Source: a virus. From it: DNA of 64,000 nt. Below, in pieces: positions 1 to 8,287 of the stretch. The stretch is from IMG/VR virus record IMGVR_UViG_3300030105_002498, positions 1-64,000 of that record. One strand, 5' to 3'. Under the pieces are notes generated by a model, which saw nothing but the letters and a program-made list of their open reading frames with translations, did no database searches and had not been told where the DNA came from. A program made the position numbers and the translations under genes. The first letter of the stretch is position 1. The number at the start of each line of letters is the position of its first letter.

Positions 1-269
1 CTTTTCCATTTCTTCACAGCAGAGAATCCTAAACTGTGAACTGTAAGTGATTTCCCTTGGTCAAGACCTCGACTCTCAATTTGATTTTGAATCTCCTCTT
101 GTACAGAAGAGTTAAAAGCTAAAAATAGAGTTCTATACTCACACATCTCAAGTAGCTGAAGCAAAGTAGTGGTCTTTCCACTACCTGCAACAGCATTAAT
201 TAAGATGTTAGTATCACTATTATTCCAAAGGTCAAAGATGTCTTGTTGTCTGCTACTAGCCTCAAACAT
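1..269 (-). CDS. SF1 (UvrD/Rep-like) helicase, N-terminal part, runs off left edge
   Basis: The reading frame starts at an ATG at 269 and continues past base 1. The first 90 residues hold a Walker A motif, NAVAGSGKTTTLL, followed by LFLAFNSSVQEEI and TVHSLGF, which match motifs I and Ia/Q-region patterns of UvrD-type superfamily 1 helicases. Such enzymes unwind DNA 3'-5' in repair or replication. The start overlaps the stop of the upstream gene by 8 nt (ATGTTTGA), so the two are probably translationally coupled. Only the N-terminus is visible, so the subfamily is open. Confidence 0.8.
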   Translation of the reverse strand, partial: MFEASSRQQDIFDLWNNSDTNILINAVAGSGKTTTLLQLLEMCEYRTLFLAFNSSVQEEIQNQIESRGLDQGKSLTVHSLGFSAVKKWK

Positions 270-795
270 TAGTTGCAATTGAAATGTCTAAAATTACCCA
301 TTCATCTGATGTGTCAGTGTAAATATTGACATTAGGGAATCTTTTTTTAATCAATTTTTCTACTCTGGTTGCGTCTTTTAAATCTATGTCAGAGTACTTT
401 TCTTGACCAACATCTCCGTTTTCTCTGGTGTAGAAGTGTAAACGATTTTCTCCAGGGTATCTTTTCTCTAAAGTGAGGTTAGACTTAGAACAAGATTGCT
501 TAAAAAAAGCTTGGATTGTATCTAATTCTTCATCTACCTCTTCAGAGGAGAATTCTTTCTTCATTCTATCTGTACCTAGATTATCTATAGCCTCTTGCCA
601 TACCTCCAAACTCTTTGCATAGGTCTCAGGAAGAATGTCTCTAGCTGGGTCAAGTATATCTGAAGCTTTGCCAATAAAATATTTGGCATAGTCTCTAGCT
701 AATTTTAATACAAGCTCTCTCTCTGCTATGGGTAAATCAAACAAGTCAGAGTAAGGACCTGTTAAAGAAAACGTAGTTATTCTATCTAATTTCAT
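262..795 (-). CDS. Unknown protein, 177 aa
   Basis: I do not recognise a family. The protein is soluble and acidic in the middle (a EEVDEELD stretch near residue 85) with a C-terminal half rich in beta-type sequence (NVNIYTDTSDEWVILDIS). It lies between the dNMP kinase gene upstream and the SF1 helicase downstream, 11 nt after the former and overlapping the latter, so it belongs to the same leftward operon and may serve nucleic acid metabolism. That role is only inferred from position. Confidence 0.7.
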   Translation of the reverse strand: MKLDRITTFSLTGPYSDLFDLPIAERELVLKLARDYAKYFIGKASDILDPARDILPETYAKSLEVWQEAIDNLGTDRMKKEFSSEEVDEELDTIQAFFKQSCSKSNLTLEKRYPGENRLHFYTRENGDVGQEKYSDIDLKDATRVEKLIKKRFPNVNIYTDTSDEWVILDISIATNV

Positions 796-806
796 TATTA
801 TTATTT

Positions 807-1547
807 TTATCCTATAATTAAAGTTTCAACAAGAATGGAGTCAACTTTTTTATACAAGTCTTCCAAAGTGCCATTATTTTCCAATACATAATCCCAATTG
901 TCCCAATTATCAAGAGCTGTTTCTGATTCATGCTCTTTAACTAAACCTAAGTAAACATCAGGTCTATTGACTCTAATTGTTATAGACCTATACCTAAGAG
1001 CTTCAGCTTCATTAGGAAATCTCATATCAGGTATAATCCATTTTGGATATGTACCATTAGATACACTTGCTTCATACTCAGCCAGCAAACCATTAACCCA
1101 TACATCAGGGTGTAAAATCTGTCTGCCACATTCAGTACCAAGGAGTTGCATGAGAAGTCTTGGAGTCTGCTTCTTTAAAGTGTATTTACTCCCACTTTGT
1201 GAAGGTCTAAAATTTGCGTATGCTTGCAAATTTTGAGGTATATCCCCATAAGTGTGAGTATAATAATACCACCATTCTTCTCCAAGTTCTTTCTCCTTAA
1301 ACTCCCTATCTTCAAGTTTCTCTCTAGTACATCCAAGTAACATACAAACCATGTCTTTAAGTTTGTCTGCAAATCTTTTAGTCTGATACATGGTTATTGC
1401 ATGAGGTTCATAAACTGCAAATTTATTCTCTAAGGTGGAGTGCTTTGGAAAGCTGACTCTCCCCACCTCTTCATCAACTATTAGTTGAATCATTTTGGCA
1501 ACGGTGTCCTTACCAGAATTTTTCTTTCCCGAAATCGCTATAATCAT
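807..1547 (-). CDS. Deoxynucleoside monophosphate kinase
   Basis: The protein begins MIIAISGKKNSGKDT, a P-loop of the type found in phage dNMP kinases (T4 gp1-like), and has RFADKLKDMV and LLQ-LGTECGR segments and a later DVWVNGL and IIPDMRFPNEAEAL stretch that are typical of that family. It would phosphorylate dNMPs (including modified ones if present) to dNDPs for phage DNA synthesis. Length of 246 aa fits. The start overlaps the end of the upstream gene by 38 nt; the methionine directly before the P-loop strand makes this start convincing. Confidence 0.85.
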   Translation of the reverse strand: MIIAISGKKNSGKDTVAKMIQLIVDEEVGRVSFPKHSTLENKFAVYEPHAITMYQTKRFADKLKDMVCMLLGCTREKLEDREFKEKELGEEWWYYYTHTYGDIPQNLQAYANFRPSQSGSKYTLKKQTPRLLMQLLGTECGRQILHPDVWVNGLLAEYEASVSNGTYPKWIIPDMRFPNEAEALRYRSITIRVNRPDVYLGLVKEHESETALDNWDNWDYVLENNGTLEDLYKKVDSILVETLIIG

Positions 1548-2130
1548 CTTCTTTCATTTTTGGGTAATTAAATACTTCTTCTTCAAGTCTAAAAGGTAAG
1601 TCAAATTCAATTGATTCTTTATCAAAATCATCCTCATCAACATTACTTTTAAACTCTTCGTTCAGCTTATTTATAAAATGCGTGTAGGCAATAGGTTTCT
1701 TTGATAAAACATTTGCATCCTTCTTACGCTCATGTCCAAACAGTCCTTTAATTTGATCTGAAGTAAACATCTTACTGTACTCTCCAGCAAGAAGGTGATA
1801 GTAAGTTTTTACGTAGGGTTCGGGAACTGTAAGAACTACCATGTGCTTTCTCCCATCTTTTAAATCTGAAGAGTACAGGTAATCTACAACATAAAAATCT
1901 TGGTATCGAACCCAAGACAAAAACTTTTCAAAGTTCTGGGGTTGGTATTTTGCATCAAACAATAGATACACACTTGGGTCAGGATTAATGTGGTTATTAT
2001 CTCCTACTCCAACTGCAAGTTTATGGGTTGTGTTTATCCAACCAATAAGAGCTTTCCCATAATAATTCAAAATCGGAGCAAAGTAGTTCCAAGTTTTGTT
2101 TTTATAAATATTTCCAATTTTAATTTCCAT
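1510..2130 (-). CDS. Unknown protein, 206 aa
   Basis: No family recognised. The N-terminal 120 residues are rich in aromatic and beta-type sequence (KNKTWNYFAPILNYYGKALI), the C-terminal 50 residues are strongly acidic (NVDEDDFDKESIEF). Its stop lies inside the start region of the kinase gene and its own start follows the PD-(D/E)XK nuclease stop by 1 nt, so it is part of one tightly packed leftward operon. The frame is intact and long, so I regard it as real. Confidence 0.7.
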   Translation of the reverse strand: MEIKIGNIYKNKTWNYFAPILNYYGKALIGWINTTHKLAVGVGDNNHINPDPSVYLLFDAKYQPQNFEKFLSWVRYQDFYVVDYLYSSDLKDGRKHMVVLTVPEPYVKTYYHLLAGEYSKMFTSDQIKGLFGHERKKDANVLSKKPIAYTHFINKLNEEFKSNVDEDDFDKESIEFDLPFRLEEEVFNYPKMKEDDYSDFGKEKFW

Positions 2131-2131
2131 T

Positions 2132-2962
2132 CTAACTAATCATTTTCATACACTTCTCATAAGTTAACGTTTCATAATACTCTTCTGCTTTAACTAACCT
2201 TGATTCTAAAAAGGTAATGTCAGCAACAATGTCACTTTGAACTTGGTAGGTTTTAACTCTTTGTGCTAGAGTTAAACTCATAATTGCAGCTTCAGTTTCA
2301 TCAAATTTATCACAATCTTCCCCTGAGAAACCTCTAACGAATTTAGGGATAAGCTCATGTGGAGTAGGCATTAATATATAATCCAGGTATGCTTGATTCG
2401 CTTCATAAAGAATACAATAAGCAATTAATTGCCAATGGTAGACTAATGGAATACCTGTCTTACTTCTAAAGCTACTCCAATTTTGAGGAACTTTAATATC
2501 TCTAATAACTTTGCCATAAATAAGGTCACACTCTCCACTCATAAAGTTTCTAGTAATTCTCTCTTCATTTTTCTTGAGGGAGATTCCAATACACTCTTCT
2601 AAAACTTCAATAGCTGCATCTTCAGAAAAGTTCCCTTTATTGACTGCAAAAGAGTCTCCACTAAGAGAAAAATCATGCAAGTTTTGATTAAGCTCTAACC
2701 ACCTTTCTTCAAGATAAGTTTTAGCTCCATCTGGTAAAGGGTCATTCTCTGCTTTAAATTTGTTCTCGAAAGAAGTGCGGAGTTTCTTGGCATCAGTCAT
2801 CATACCTTTAGTCTCACAAAGACTGTCTATGGTTTCTGAGTTTAATAATACTCCAGCTAAGTCTGCTTTCTTTTTGACGACTCCATAAATAGCATCATGT
2901 GCTTCTACATTAAAATTGGGTCGATGTGTGCATATCCTGTATGCTGAGGAACTTCTAATCAT
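2132..2962 (-). CDS. PD-(D/E)XK nuclease (RecB/YqaJ-like)
   Basis: The core motif is visible around residues 150-190: GECDLIYGKVIRDIK gives the Asp and the D-x-K pair of a PD-(D/E)XK active site, followed by YHWQLIAYCIL, which is the QxxxY motif of RecB/lambda-exonuclease-type nucleases. Such enzymes degrade or resect double-stranded DNA during recombination or host DNA breakdown. The 276-aa length fits a stand-alone exonuclease. It follows a terminator upstream, so it likely starts its own transcript or lies at the end of readthrough. A second enzyme of this fold is encoded at 54.9 kb. Confidence 0.8.
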   Translation of the reverse strand: MIRSSSAYRICTHRPNFNVEAHDAIYGVVKKKADLAGVLLNSETIDSLCETKGMMTDAKKLRTSFENKFKAENDPLPDGAKTYLEERWLELNQNLHDFSLSGDSFAVNKGNFSEDAAIEVLEECIGISLKKNEERITRNFMSGECDLIYGKVIRDIKVPQNWSSFRSKTGIPLVYHWQLIAYCILYEANQAYLDYILMPTPHELIPKFVRGFSGEDCDKFDETEAAIMSLTLAQRVKTYQVQSDIVADITFLESRLVKAEEYYETLTYEKCMKMIS

Positions 2963-3010
2963 AATTCAATTTTTAAAAAGTTTGGTAAAATAAAAAAACA
3001 ACAAAGCCAG

Positions 3011-3033
3011 AAAAAACACCCTTAAAAGGGTGC
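3011..3033 (-). terminator. Rho-independent terminator
   Basis: On the minus strand a CACCC/GGGTG hairpin with a 6-nt loop is followed by six Ts. It overlaps the last codons of the 300-aa gene and would end the leftward ubiquitin-like cassette transcript. The stem is only 5 bp, so strength is uncertain. Confidence 0.6.
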
Positions 3034-3924
3034 TTCATCTGTGCTATATATTGGGTTTGTGCTCGATATAGAATCAAGTTCTCTGTACCCCATTCCAGAA
3101 GGAGATATAATGAATACTGGTTCTTCAGTTGCATTTTCTGTATCATCAATTATGCGATAACTTAAAGGATAAGCAAGGCAATCTCTACCTCTGTAGATGT
3201 CTTCCAACTCTGTCCCTCCATGTGTATCAAAGATTCCAAAAAGCTCTGAAATATTATTTCCAAGGAGTTTATTTAACCCGTTAAATTTCTCGTTTAGTTC
3301 AGTAACAGAGTTAAAGTCTACGTTAAACCCTGTATTGTAACAGTCTTTCTCAATTCTCTCTGAAGTAGTAATTTCTACAGGGACTTTATTGTGGTAGCAA
3401 TAAGGAATGTACCTATCTTTAAGGATTTCCCAAAGCTCCGAATATTTCTCTGCTGTAAAAATCTCTGAAGAAAGAAATAATTTTAAATGTGAATGATTGA
3501 TAACTCTTCGTCTTCGTACACCACTATTCTCAATAAGATTCTCAAAAGAATCTGTAGCTAACAATAAAAGTATATTATCGTTTTCATCAGCTATATAGCC
3601 TCTACAAACAGTAAGTCTATAATCATCACAACGGTAAATTTTAAGTTTATTCTCATCTGTAAGTTGCTCTAAAAATTCAGCAGGTCTAGATATACTATGG
3701 TAACTGTGTATATCCTTCATTACATTTTTAGGTCTACAGTATGAATAGACATTTCCTGCAATCTGCTCATAAAAACTTTTCCGACTTTCTGAAGGTTCAA
3801 ATATCCCTGTAGGTACATAACTGGGAAACCATTTGTTAGCTGCTGTAGTTGCCATCTTATCTTGATTAATTTGCATTCTTCCAGACTGACTTAAATAAAT
3901 TATACTAGATATGACATTATTCAT
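3022..3924 (-). CDS. Unknown protein, last gene of the ubiquitin-like cassette
   Basis: 300 aa, no family recognised with certainty. It has a conserved-looking hydrophobic core (RLTVCRGYIADENDNILLLLATD) and several cysteines near residues 60-120, then an INHSHLKLF segment. The start overlaps the E1-like gene stop by 4 nt (ATGA), and a terminator follows at once, so it is the distal gene of the E2/JAMM/E1 cassette. In the bacterial PRTRC cassettes, ubiquitin-like, E2-like, JAB and ThiF proteins travel with further partners of unknown role; this may be such a partner or a target-recruiting factor. That is inference from context only. Confidence 0.75.
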   Translation of the reverse strand: MNNVISSIIYLSQSGRMQINQDKMATTAANKWFPSYVPTGIFEPSESRKSFYEQIAGNVYSYCRPKNVMKDIHSYHSISRPAEFLEQLTDENKLKIYRCDDYRLTVCRGYIADENDNILLLLATDSFENLIENSGVRRRRVINHSHLKLFLSSEIFTAEKYSELWEILKDRYIPYCYHNKVPVEITTSERIEKDCYNTGFNVDFNSVTELNEKFNGLNKLLGNNISELFGIFDTHGGTELEDIYRGRDCLAYPLSYRIIDDTENATEEPVFIISPSGMGYRELDSISSTNPIYSTDEAPF

Positions 3925-4610
3925 GATTGTATTTCAGTTAAAGTTACAGGAATAAAAAATTCATAAAAGAAAGGGACATCTCTGACATACTCTCTTTCAT
4001 AAATGTTTGTAATATGGTTTGTGAAGAAACCTAGCATGTGAGAAGCAATCATAGCAGCACTATGAGTTGTCTGCTTCAAAGTACATGGAGCATCTTCTAC
4101 ATCTCCATCAGAAAACAAGTGTTCTCTCTCATACTCATCCATATTATCTGGAGTAACACAAAAGATTTGCAATTGTTCCATAGTTAATCTTCCATCAATG
4201 AAGATAGGAGTTACAGGACAATTCTTATGACTCTTTTTCCATACATTAAATAGGTCTGTCCTTGCTTTCATGTTATCGAAAGCAGAGAAGATAAAATAAT
4301 GTGTTGGAGAATTAAGGTCAATCTTCTTATTAAATATGTTAATACTCATCCCACAAAAACTTTTAACAATATTAAAGATGGCATCCACTTTAAAGCTTCC
4401 AATATCCTCTTTTCTGAAAAGTTGTCCTCCAATGTTATGAGCTTCAATAGTATCAAAATCATATACCATAGGCTTGATATTTGCCCTGGAACAAAAGAAA
4501 GCTAACCAACTTCCAATCCCACCTGCCCCCCCAATGAGGACAGATTCAGGATTATCTGTATTAAACCAAGGTGCTCCTTTAAAACGACTGTGTTGTGTAC
4601 TTACTGGCAT
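3921..4610 (-). CDS. E1/ThiF-like activating enzyme
   Basis: Residues 23-35 (SVLIGGAGGIGSW) form the glycine-rich Rossmann loop of the ThiF/MoeB/E1 superfamily. Asp51/Asp53 in MVYDFDTIE, the N-x-GGQLFR segment at 59-66, Lys74 and SAFDNMKAR at 109-117 match the ATP-binding and adenylation positions. Cys176 in APCTLKQTTH lies where E1 enzymes carry a catalytic cysteine. These enzymes adenylate the C-terminus of a ubiquitin-like protein and may pass it on as a thioester. At 229 aa it is a minimal E1. It overlaps the JAMM gene by 10 nt and is followed by the 300-aa unknown. Confidence 0.85.
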   Translation of the reverse strand: MPVSTQHSRFKGAPWFNTDNPESVLIGGAGGIGSWLAFFCSRANIKPMVYDFDTIEAHNIGGQLFRKEDIGSFKVDAIFNIVKSFCGMSINIFNKKIDLNSPTHYFIFSAFDNMKARTDLFNVWKKSHKNCPVTPIFIDGRLTMEQLQIFCVTPDNMDEYEREHLFSDGDVEDAPCTLKQTTHSAAMIASHMLGFFTNHITNIYEREYVRDVPFFYEFFIPVTLTEIQS

Positions 4611-5722
4611 TTTTCTTTTTTAATTATCTCTTCGCAGAGAAATGAAGTAATAGATTTAATAAATGGGTAATCTTTCTCAAAGCTTTCTAAAATTTCCATA
4701 GCTTCTTCCATAATGGTGATATATTCTCGCTCTCCTTTTGCATTTGGAAAATGCAATTGAATAACAGGAACAATATCTGCAAGCAACTCTACAACAAATA
4801 CTGGTAAAGAAGCATCATCTACGTCTTCCCAATAGAATGCTAATTCTTGAATAGCAGTTTCAACCTCAAACACAACTATATCAGCAGGTTTTCCAAATCT
4901 TAACATATAGATCAAGAACTCCTCTATCTCCTCTGTCCTAGGTTGTGCTTTACTTACAACTCCATAGAAAGCTTGTTTTTTTGGATTACCCTTGGGTTTT
5001 TTCTTTTTAGAACTAGTCTTAGGCAACTTTTTATAATAAGAATTACCTTGATTTGGATTCCAACCTTTATTTACAAAAGGTTTTGACGTTTTAGTTTTAG
5101 CTATAACTGCTTTCTCAATAATTCCTCTTACTCCTTCTGCAAAATCCACATCTACACTAATTTCTTCTTGTGGTGTTTCAAGTCCACAATCATAAACAGC
5201 TACAACTTCTCTTTTGAGCGTATAAACTTGATCTTTAATACTGTAACTGTCTCCTTCATCATTAGTAGCTTCAAAAGAAACTGGAACTTCTACTTCCACT
5301 TTTGCATGAACTGCAACTTTAGCTGTAAATTCCATGAAATTATTAACTATCAAAGAAAGATAATAATTGTGAGATGGAGAGTTATCTTCTAATTCTTCTG
5401 TATCTGTATTTGAAAAATAAACAGCCATAGTATTGTGACTATGGATATGTCCAATTTTCCAGTCCATTGCTTCAGGTTTATTCATCACATAATCAATATG
5501 CTTATCATCATAACCTGAAGTATCTCTTTTCTTTTCATTGAAACTGTACTCTGTGTAGACCTGGCTACCTTTGTGCATAGGAATGATGTCTTGAAGAGTT
5601 ATCACCATCTCAGTTGGATTAGTGATACTTCCAGAAACACTATAAAGTAAAATACCAGACCATTCTACTTTATTTATTGCACGACATAAGTATTTAATCT
5701 TATTTAGAACCTCTTCAGGCAT
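4601..5722 (-). CDS. JAMM/MPN (Prok-JAB) metallopeptidase with C-terminal extension
   Basis: I choose the methionine at 5722: it gives an 8-nt ATG/TGA overlap with the upstream gene, while an earlier ATG at 5794 would overlap by 80 nt. From this start, Glu20 (VEWSGILLY) and the motif H94-S-H96, seven residues, S104, two residues, D107 form a complete JAMM zinc site (GHIHSHNTM...FSNTD). Such enzymes cleave isopeptide bonds or process ubiquitin-like precursors. A lysine-rich linker near residues 225-250 joins a C-terminal helical domain of about 110 aa. Neighbours are E2-like (upstream) and E1 (downstream). Confidence 0.88.
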   Translation of the reverse strand: MPEEVLNKIKYLCRAINKVEWSGILLYSVSGSITNPTEMVITLQDIIPMHKGSQVYTEYSFNEKKRDTSGYDDKHIDYVMNKPEAMDWKIGHIHSHNTMAVYFSNTDTEELEDNSPSHNYYLSLIVNNFMEFTAKVAVHAKVEVEVPVSFEATNDEGDSYSIKDQVYTLKREVVAVYDCGLETPQEEISVDVDFAEGVRGIIEKAVIAKTKTSKPFVNKGWNPNQGNSYYKKLPKTSSKKKKPKGNPKKQAFYGVVSKAQPRTEEIEEFLIYMLRFGKPADIVVFEVETAIQELAFYWEDVDDASLPVFVVELLADIVPVIQLHFPNAKGEREYITIMEEAMEILESFEKDYPFIKSITSFLCEEIIKKEKCQ

Positions 5723-6938
5723 TATGGTTTTGATAATAGCTGTTTGCTCCTGCAAACTGGATGCTTTTTTTGTAGAGACTTTTGGATAATTCATTAGATA
5801 TATGATTTAAAAAAACTGGATGAATAATAAAATTTATTGTATCAGGGACTTCCTCTGCTTTAAGGCTATCCACTTGCATGTAATGTTTCCTACCTTGCAT
5901 TAAAACATAAGGTCTTCCTTTCTTTCTATCAAATTCCTCTCTTAACTGGTGTTTAGATAAGTAGTTTTCAGGGTGTGTTGTCCCCATGTATTTCCCATCT
6001 ATCTTAATAGGAGAAACTAAATAGTATTTTTTTGCATGAAATGAAGCTTCGAGATTCGCTTTAATCAAATCTCCTAATGCTTCATCAGGTTGCACTTTGA
6101 ATCTATCTTTATCTACATAAAAATTTAGCTGGTCGTAGTCTCTCATGTTGTCTATCACTCTATGAGCAAATCTATCCATATCCGAAGTAGATACCTCATT
6201 TGAGTCTGAATAAGAGCCTAGAGTAATATTTTTCATATCCATGTGAGGTACACCATCAATAGATTCCCACTCTAACATACTATCAATAGTTAATAAAAGT
6301 AACATAAAGTTATTTTCATCGAACTCTGCTCTTAATAAGGCAAGTAAGTCAGATATTTCATTATCACCTAAACAAAAATTATTCAAATAAAGTTGGTCAC
6401 TCTTACTACTATGCCATGTGGGAAGATGAGAATGAGTGTATCTTGAATGCCATTCTCTAAAAGTAAGTTTACTTCGAGTACCTCTTGGTGATCTGAAATT
6501 GACAGTAAACTGGTCAAGAGTAAAACCTTCAGGTTCAATTTCCATAACAACAAATAGATTTTCAATCTTATGTTTATGGTCAAATTTATTAGTGATATGA
6601 ATTTCTGGGTAGAGTATGTTAATATGAAGACGAAATCCTTCAAAGTGGTCATGACCACTAAATTCAGGCTCACAAATTATATCCCAATTGTCTTTGTGGT
6701 GTAAGGTTAGTTGTTTCATAACTTGGTCCATGATAACCTGAAATTTTGTTGCCATATTATGGTTGTTTCTAACCCCCCTAATCAAACCTTTCATCACCAT
6801 ATTAAATAAAAAAGAAGGTTTACGAGAGCAACCAGTTTCTTGTAAACTCCTACCTATATTAAACCATTTTCTAGTTTTAGCTGCGTTATTCTGGTTATAC
6901 TCTCTATCATGGTTAAAAATTGCTGAAGTTAAGTCCAT
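5715..6938 (-). CDS. Putative E2-like conjugating protein
   Basis: 407 aa. The central region (about 90-200) has beta strands (LFVVMEIEPEGF, QFTVNFRSP) followed by YTHSHL at 167-172 and a cysteine at 189 in NNFCLGD. The order of an HxH segment before a lone Cys in a xxCLG context recalls the HPN...CL arrangement of ubiquitin E2 folds and of the bacterial Prok-E2 families. I infer E2-like activity from this and from the adjacent JAMM, E1 and Ubl-like genes; sequence alone is not proof. The first gene after the terminator at 6965, it opens the three- to four-gene leftward unit. Confidence 0.6.
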   Translation of the reverse strand: MDLTSAIFNHDREYNQNNAAKTRKWFNIGRSLQETGCSRKPSFLFNMVMKGLIRGVRNNHNMATKFQVIMDQVMKQLTLHHKDNWDIICEPEFSGHDHFEGFRLHINILYPEIHITNKFDHKHKIENLFVVMEIEPEGFTLDQFTVNFRSPRGTRSKLTFREWHSRYTHSHLPTWHSSKSDQLYLNNFCLGDNEISDLLALLRAEFDENNFMLLLLTIDSMLEWESIDGVPHMDMKNITLGSYSDSNEVSTSDMDRFAHRVIDNMRDYDQLNFYVDKDRFKVQPDEALGDLIKANLEASFHAKKYYLVSPIKIDGKYMGTTHPENYLSKHQLREEFDRKKGRPYVLMQGRKHYMQVDSLKAEEVPDTINFIIHPVFLNHISNELSKSLYKKSIQFAGANSYYQNHNA

Positions 6939-6964
6939 TATTTAAAATTTTAGAGTTAGAAAAT

Positions 6965-6997
6965 AAGAAGAGGACTTTATAAAAAAGTCCTCTTCTT
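6965..6997. terminator. Strong bidirectional terminator hairpin
   Basis: A perfect 13-bp inverted repeat (AAGAAGAGGACTT and its complement) with a 7-nt loop lies between the Ubl-like gene and the E2-like gene. On the minus strand it is followed by a T-rich stretch. It partly separates the Ubl gene from the rest of the cassette. Confidence 0.8.
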
Positions 6998-7011
6998 TTA
7001 ATTAGTTGATA

Positions 7012-7659
7012 TTAAAATCCAGCTTTGATGATATTCCAATCAGCAATTAAAGCTAATGTTTCTTCTTTATCTTCTGAAGCTTGTGCCATAGCTGTATCAA
7101 AACAAGCTTTTGCATCTTGAATCTCACGAACATAGCCAGTAGCTTCTTCGTTTCCTTCTGCAACTACTAACATAGCTTCCACTACAGCATCAAAATCCAA
7201 AGTCTCATCTTTTACGATGGCTTTAGTCATTTGCTTTACTGCACCCATAACACTATCAGATTCAGGAGCAACCCAAGCTGCAATTGCTTTTCTAAGAGCT
7301 GAAGTTCTTAGTTGAGTCCAATTTCTACCTTCTTCGATAGTTTTCAAGTGGTCTTTTAAGTCTTTTCCAAACTCTTTGATAATAGCTTTCAACTCTTTTC
7401 TTGAAGTTTCAGAACCATTAGGTAATTCAACTCCAGACTTAGTTTTAACTGGTCTCAAGAAGATTACAAAGTCCCCTTCAGGTAATACAGATAAATCATT
7501 ATCTAATCCACAACGATTAATGTTCTCTGTTGCTGCAAGAGTAGATAAATCATAACCTTCTGCTGCAACTGCACTTTTGAGTTCTCCCCAAACTTTAGCG
7601 TCACTTTGAATTTTTGTTTTGTTGCTTCCTTTAGTTGAAAAAATAGTTACTGTTCGCAT
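7012..7659 (-). CDS. Ubiquitin-like (beta-grasp) protein with helical C-terminal extension
   Basis: Residues 1-75 read as a beta-grasp: strand TVTIFST, strand KTKIQSD, helix VWGELKSAVAAEG, then LAATENI and a final strand DFVIFLRPVKTKSG. This is the order seen in the Prok_Ub (PRTRC protein C-like) families. Residues 80-215 are alanine/lysine-rich helices ending KAGF, so there is no terminal GlyGly; activation would need processing, perhaps after Gly76 or Gly82, by the JAMM enzyme. Location immediately before the E2/JAMM/E1 genes supports the assignment. It could instead be a non-conjugated beta-grasp protein. Confidence 0.65.
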   Translation of the reverse strand: MRTVTIFSTKGSNKTKIQSDAKVWGELKSAVAAEGYDLSTLAATENINRCGLDNDLSVLPEGDFVIFLRPVKTKSGVELPNGSETSRKELKAIIKEFGKDLKDHLKTIEEGRNWTQLRTSALRKAIAAWVAPESDSVMGAVKQMTKAIVKDETLDFDAVVEAMLVVAEGNEEATGYVREIQDAKACFDTAMAQASEDKEETLALIADWNIIKAGF

Positions 7660-7717
7660 AATAAAAAAATTTTAAAATTAATTAATAATAAATAAATAAA
7701 AAAGAAAACGTCACCTT

Positions 7718-8287
7718 CTATAATTCTATAGTTGGCTTCCTAAGTTTACTTAGGATTGTATTTGTAAATTCATAGGATTTGTCATCACCTGGAGCAATAA
7801 TATAATTATAGTCAGGGTGAATCGGAATCTCTTTAATCGTGGTTTTATCATAGGCTTTAGTGAAGAATGGGTTCTTGATGTAGGGAATAAAGTATTTTGT
7901 TTCTTCAGTAACACGCCAAATACAAGGTTGTAAAGAAGAGATAAAATCTATTACTCTTATACTGAAATTCATCCAGGAATATCTGTGAGTTTTAGGATTT
8001 CCAGTCTGAACAGTTAAAGCCGTAGGATAAAAAAATACTCCTTGGAGTTCTAAATTAACTCTTTGAATACTCTTTGCTAAGTCCACTCTAGGACTGCAAT
8101 TAACTTCAAGATGGAGGTCCACCACATTGATGTTAGTCAGAGGAAAATTGAACACTTGGAATATCTTGTTCTTTTGAGGTTGGTGAGAAATATTAGGAAG
8201 GACCTGTTCTTCTAGTGTTACTAGTTCTTCCAGGTATAAGGGAAGGAGAGAGTGCCAAGTTTCATGTACATCATGGATTGGTATCAT
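7718..8287 (-). CDS. Uracil-DNA glycosylase-fold protein lacking the catalytic motif
   Basis: 189 aa. Several blocks follow family-1 uracil-DNA glycosylase: IFQVFNFPLTNINVV (compare the strand before GQDPYH), GVFFYPTALTVQTG (compare LLLNTVLTV..G), RYSWMNFSIRVIDFIS (compare the W..FT..VI..I helix) and a final YEFTNTILSKL. However, where active enzymes have GQDPYH this protein has LHLEVNCSPR, and the HPSPLS loop is replaced by APGDDKS. It may bind DNA or uracil without cutting. It overlaps the primase gene by 4 nt. Its role is unknown. Confidence 0.6.
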   Translation of the reverse strand: MIPIHDVHETWHSLLPLYLEELVTLEEQVLPNISHQPQKNKIFQVFNFPLTNINVVDLHLEVNCSPRVDLAKSIQRVNLELQGVFFYPTALTVQTGNPKTHRYSWMNFSIRVIDFISSLQPCIWRVTEETKYFIPYIKNPFFTKAYDKTTIKEIPIHPDYNYIIAPGDDKSYEFTNTILSKLRKPTIEL

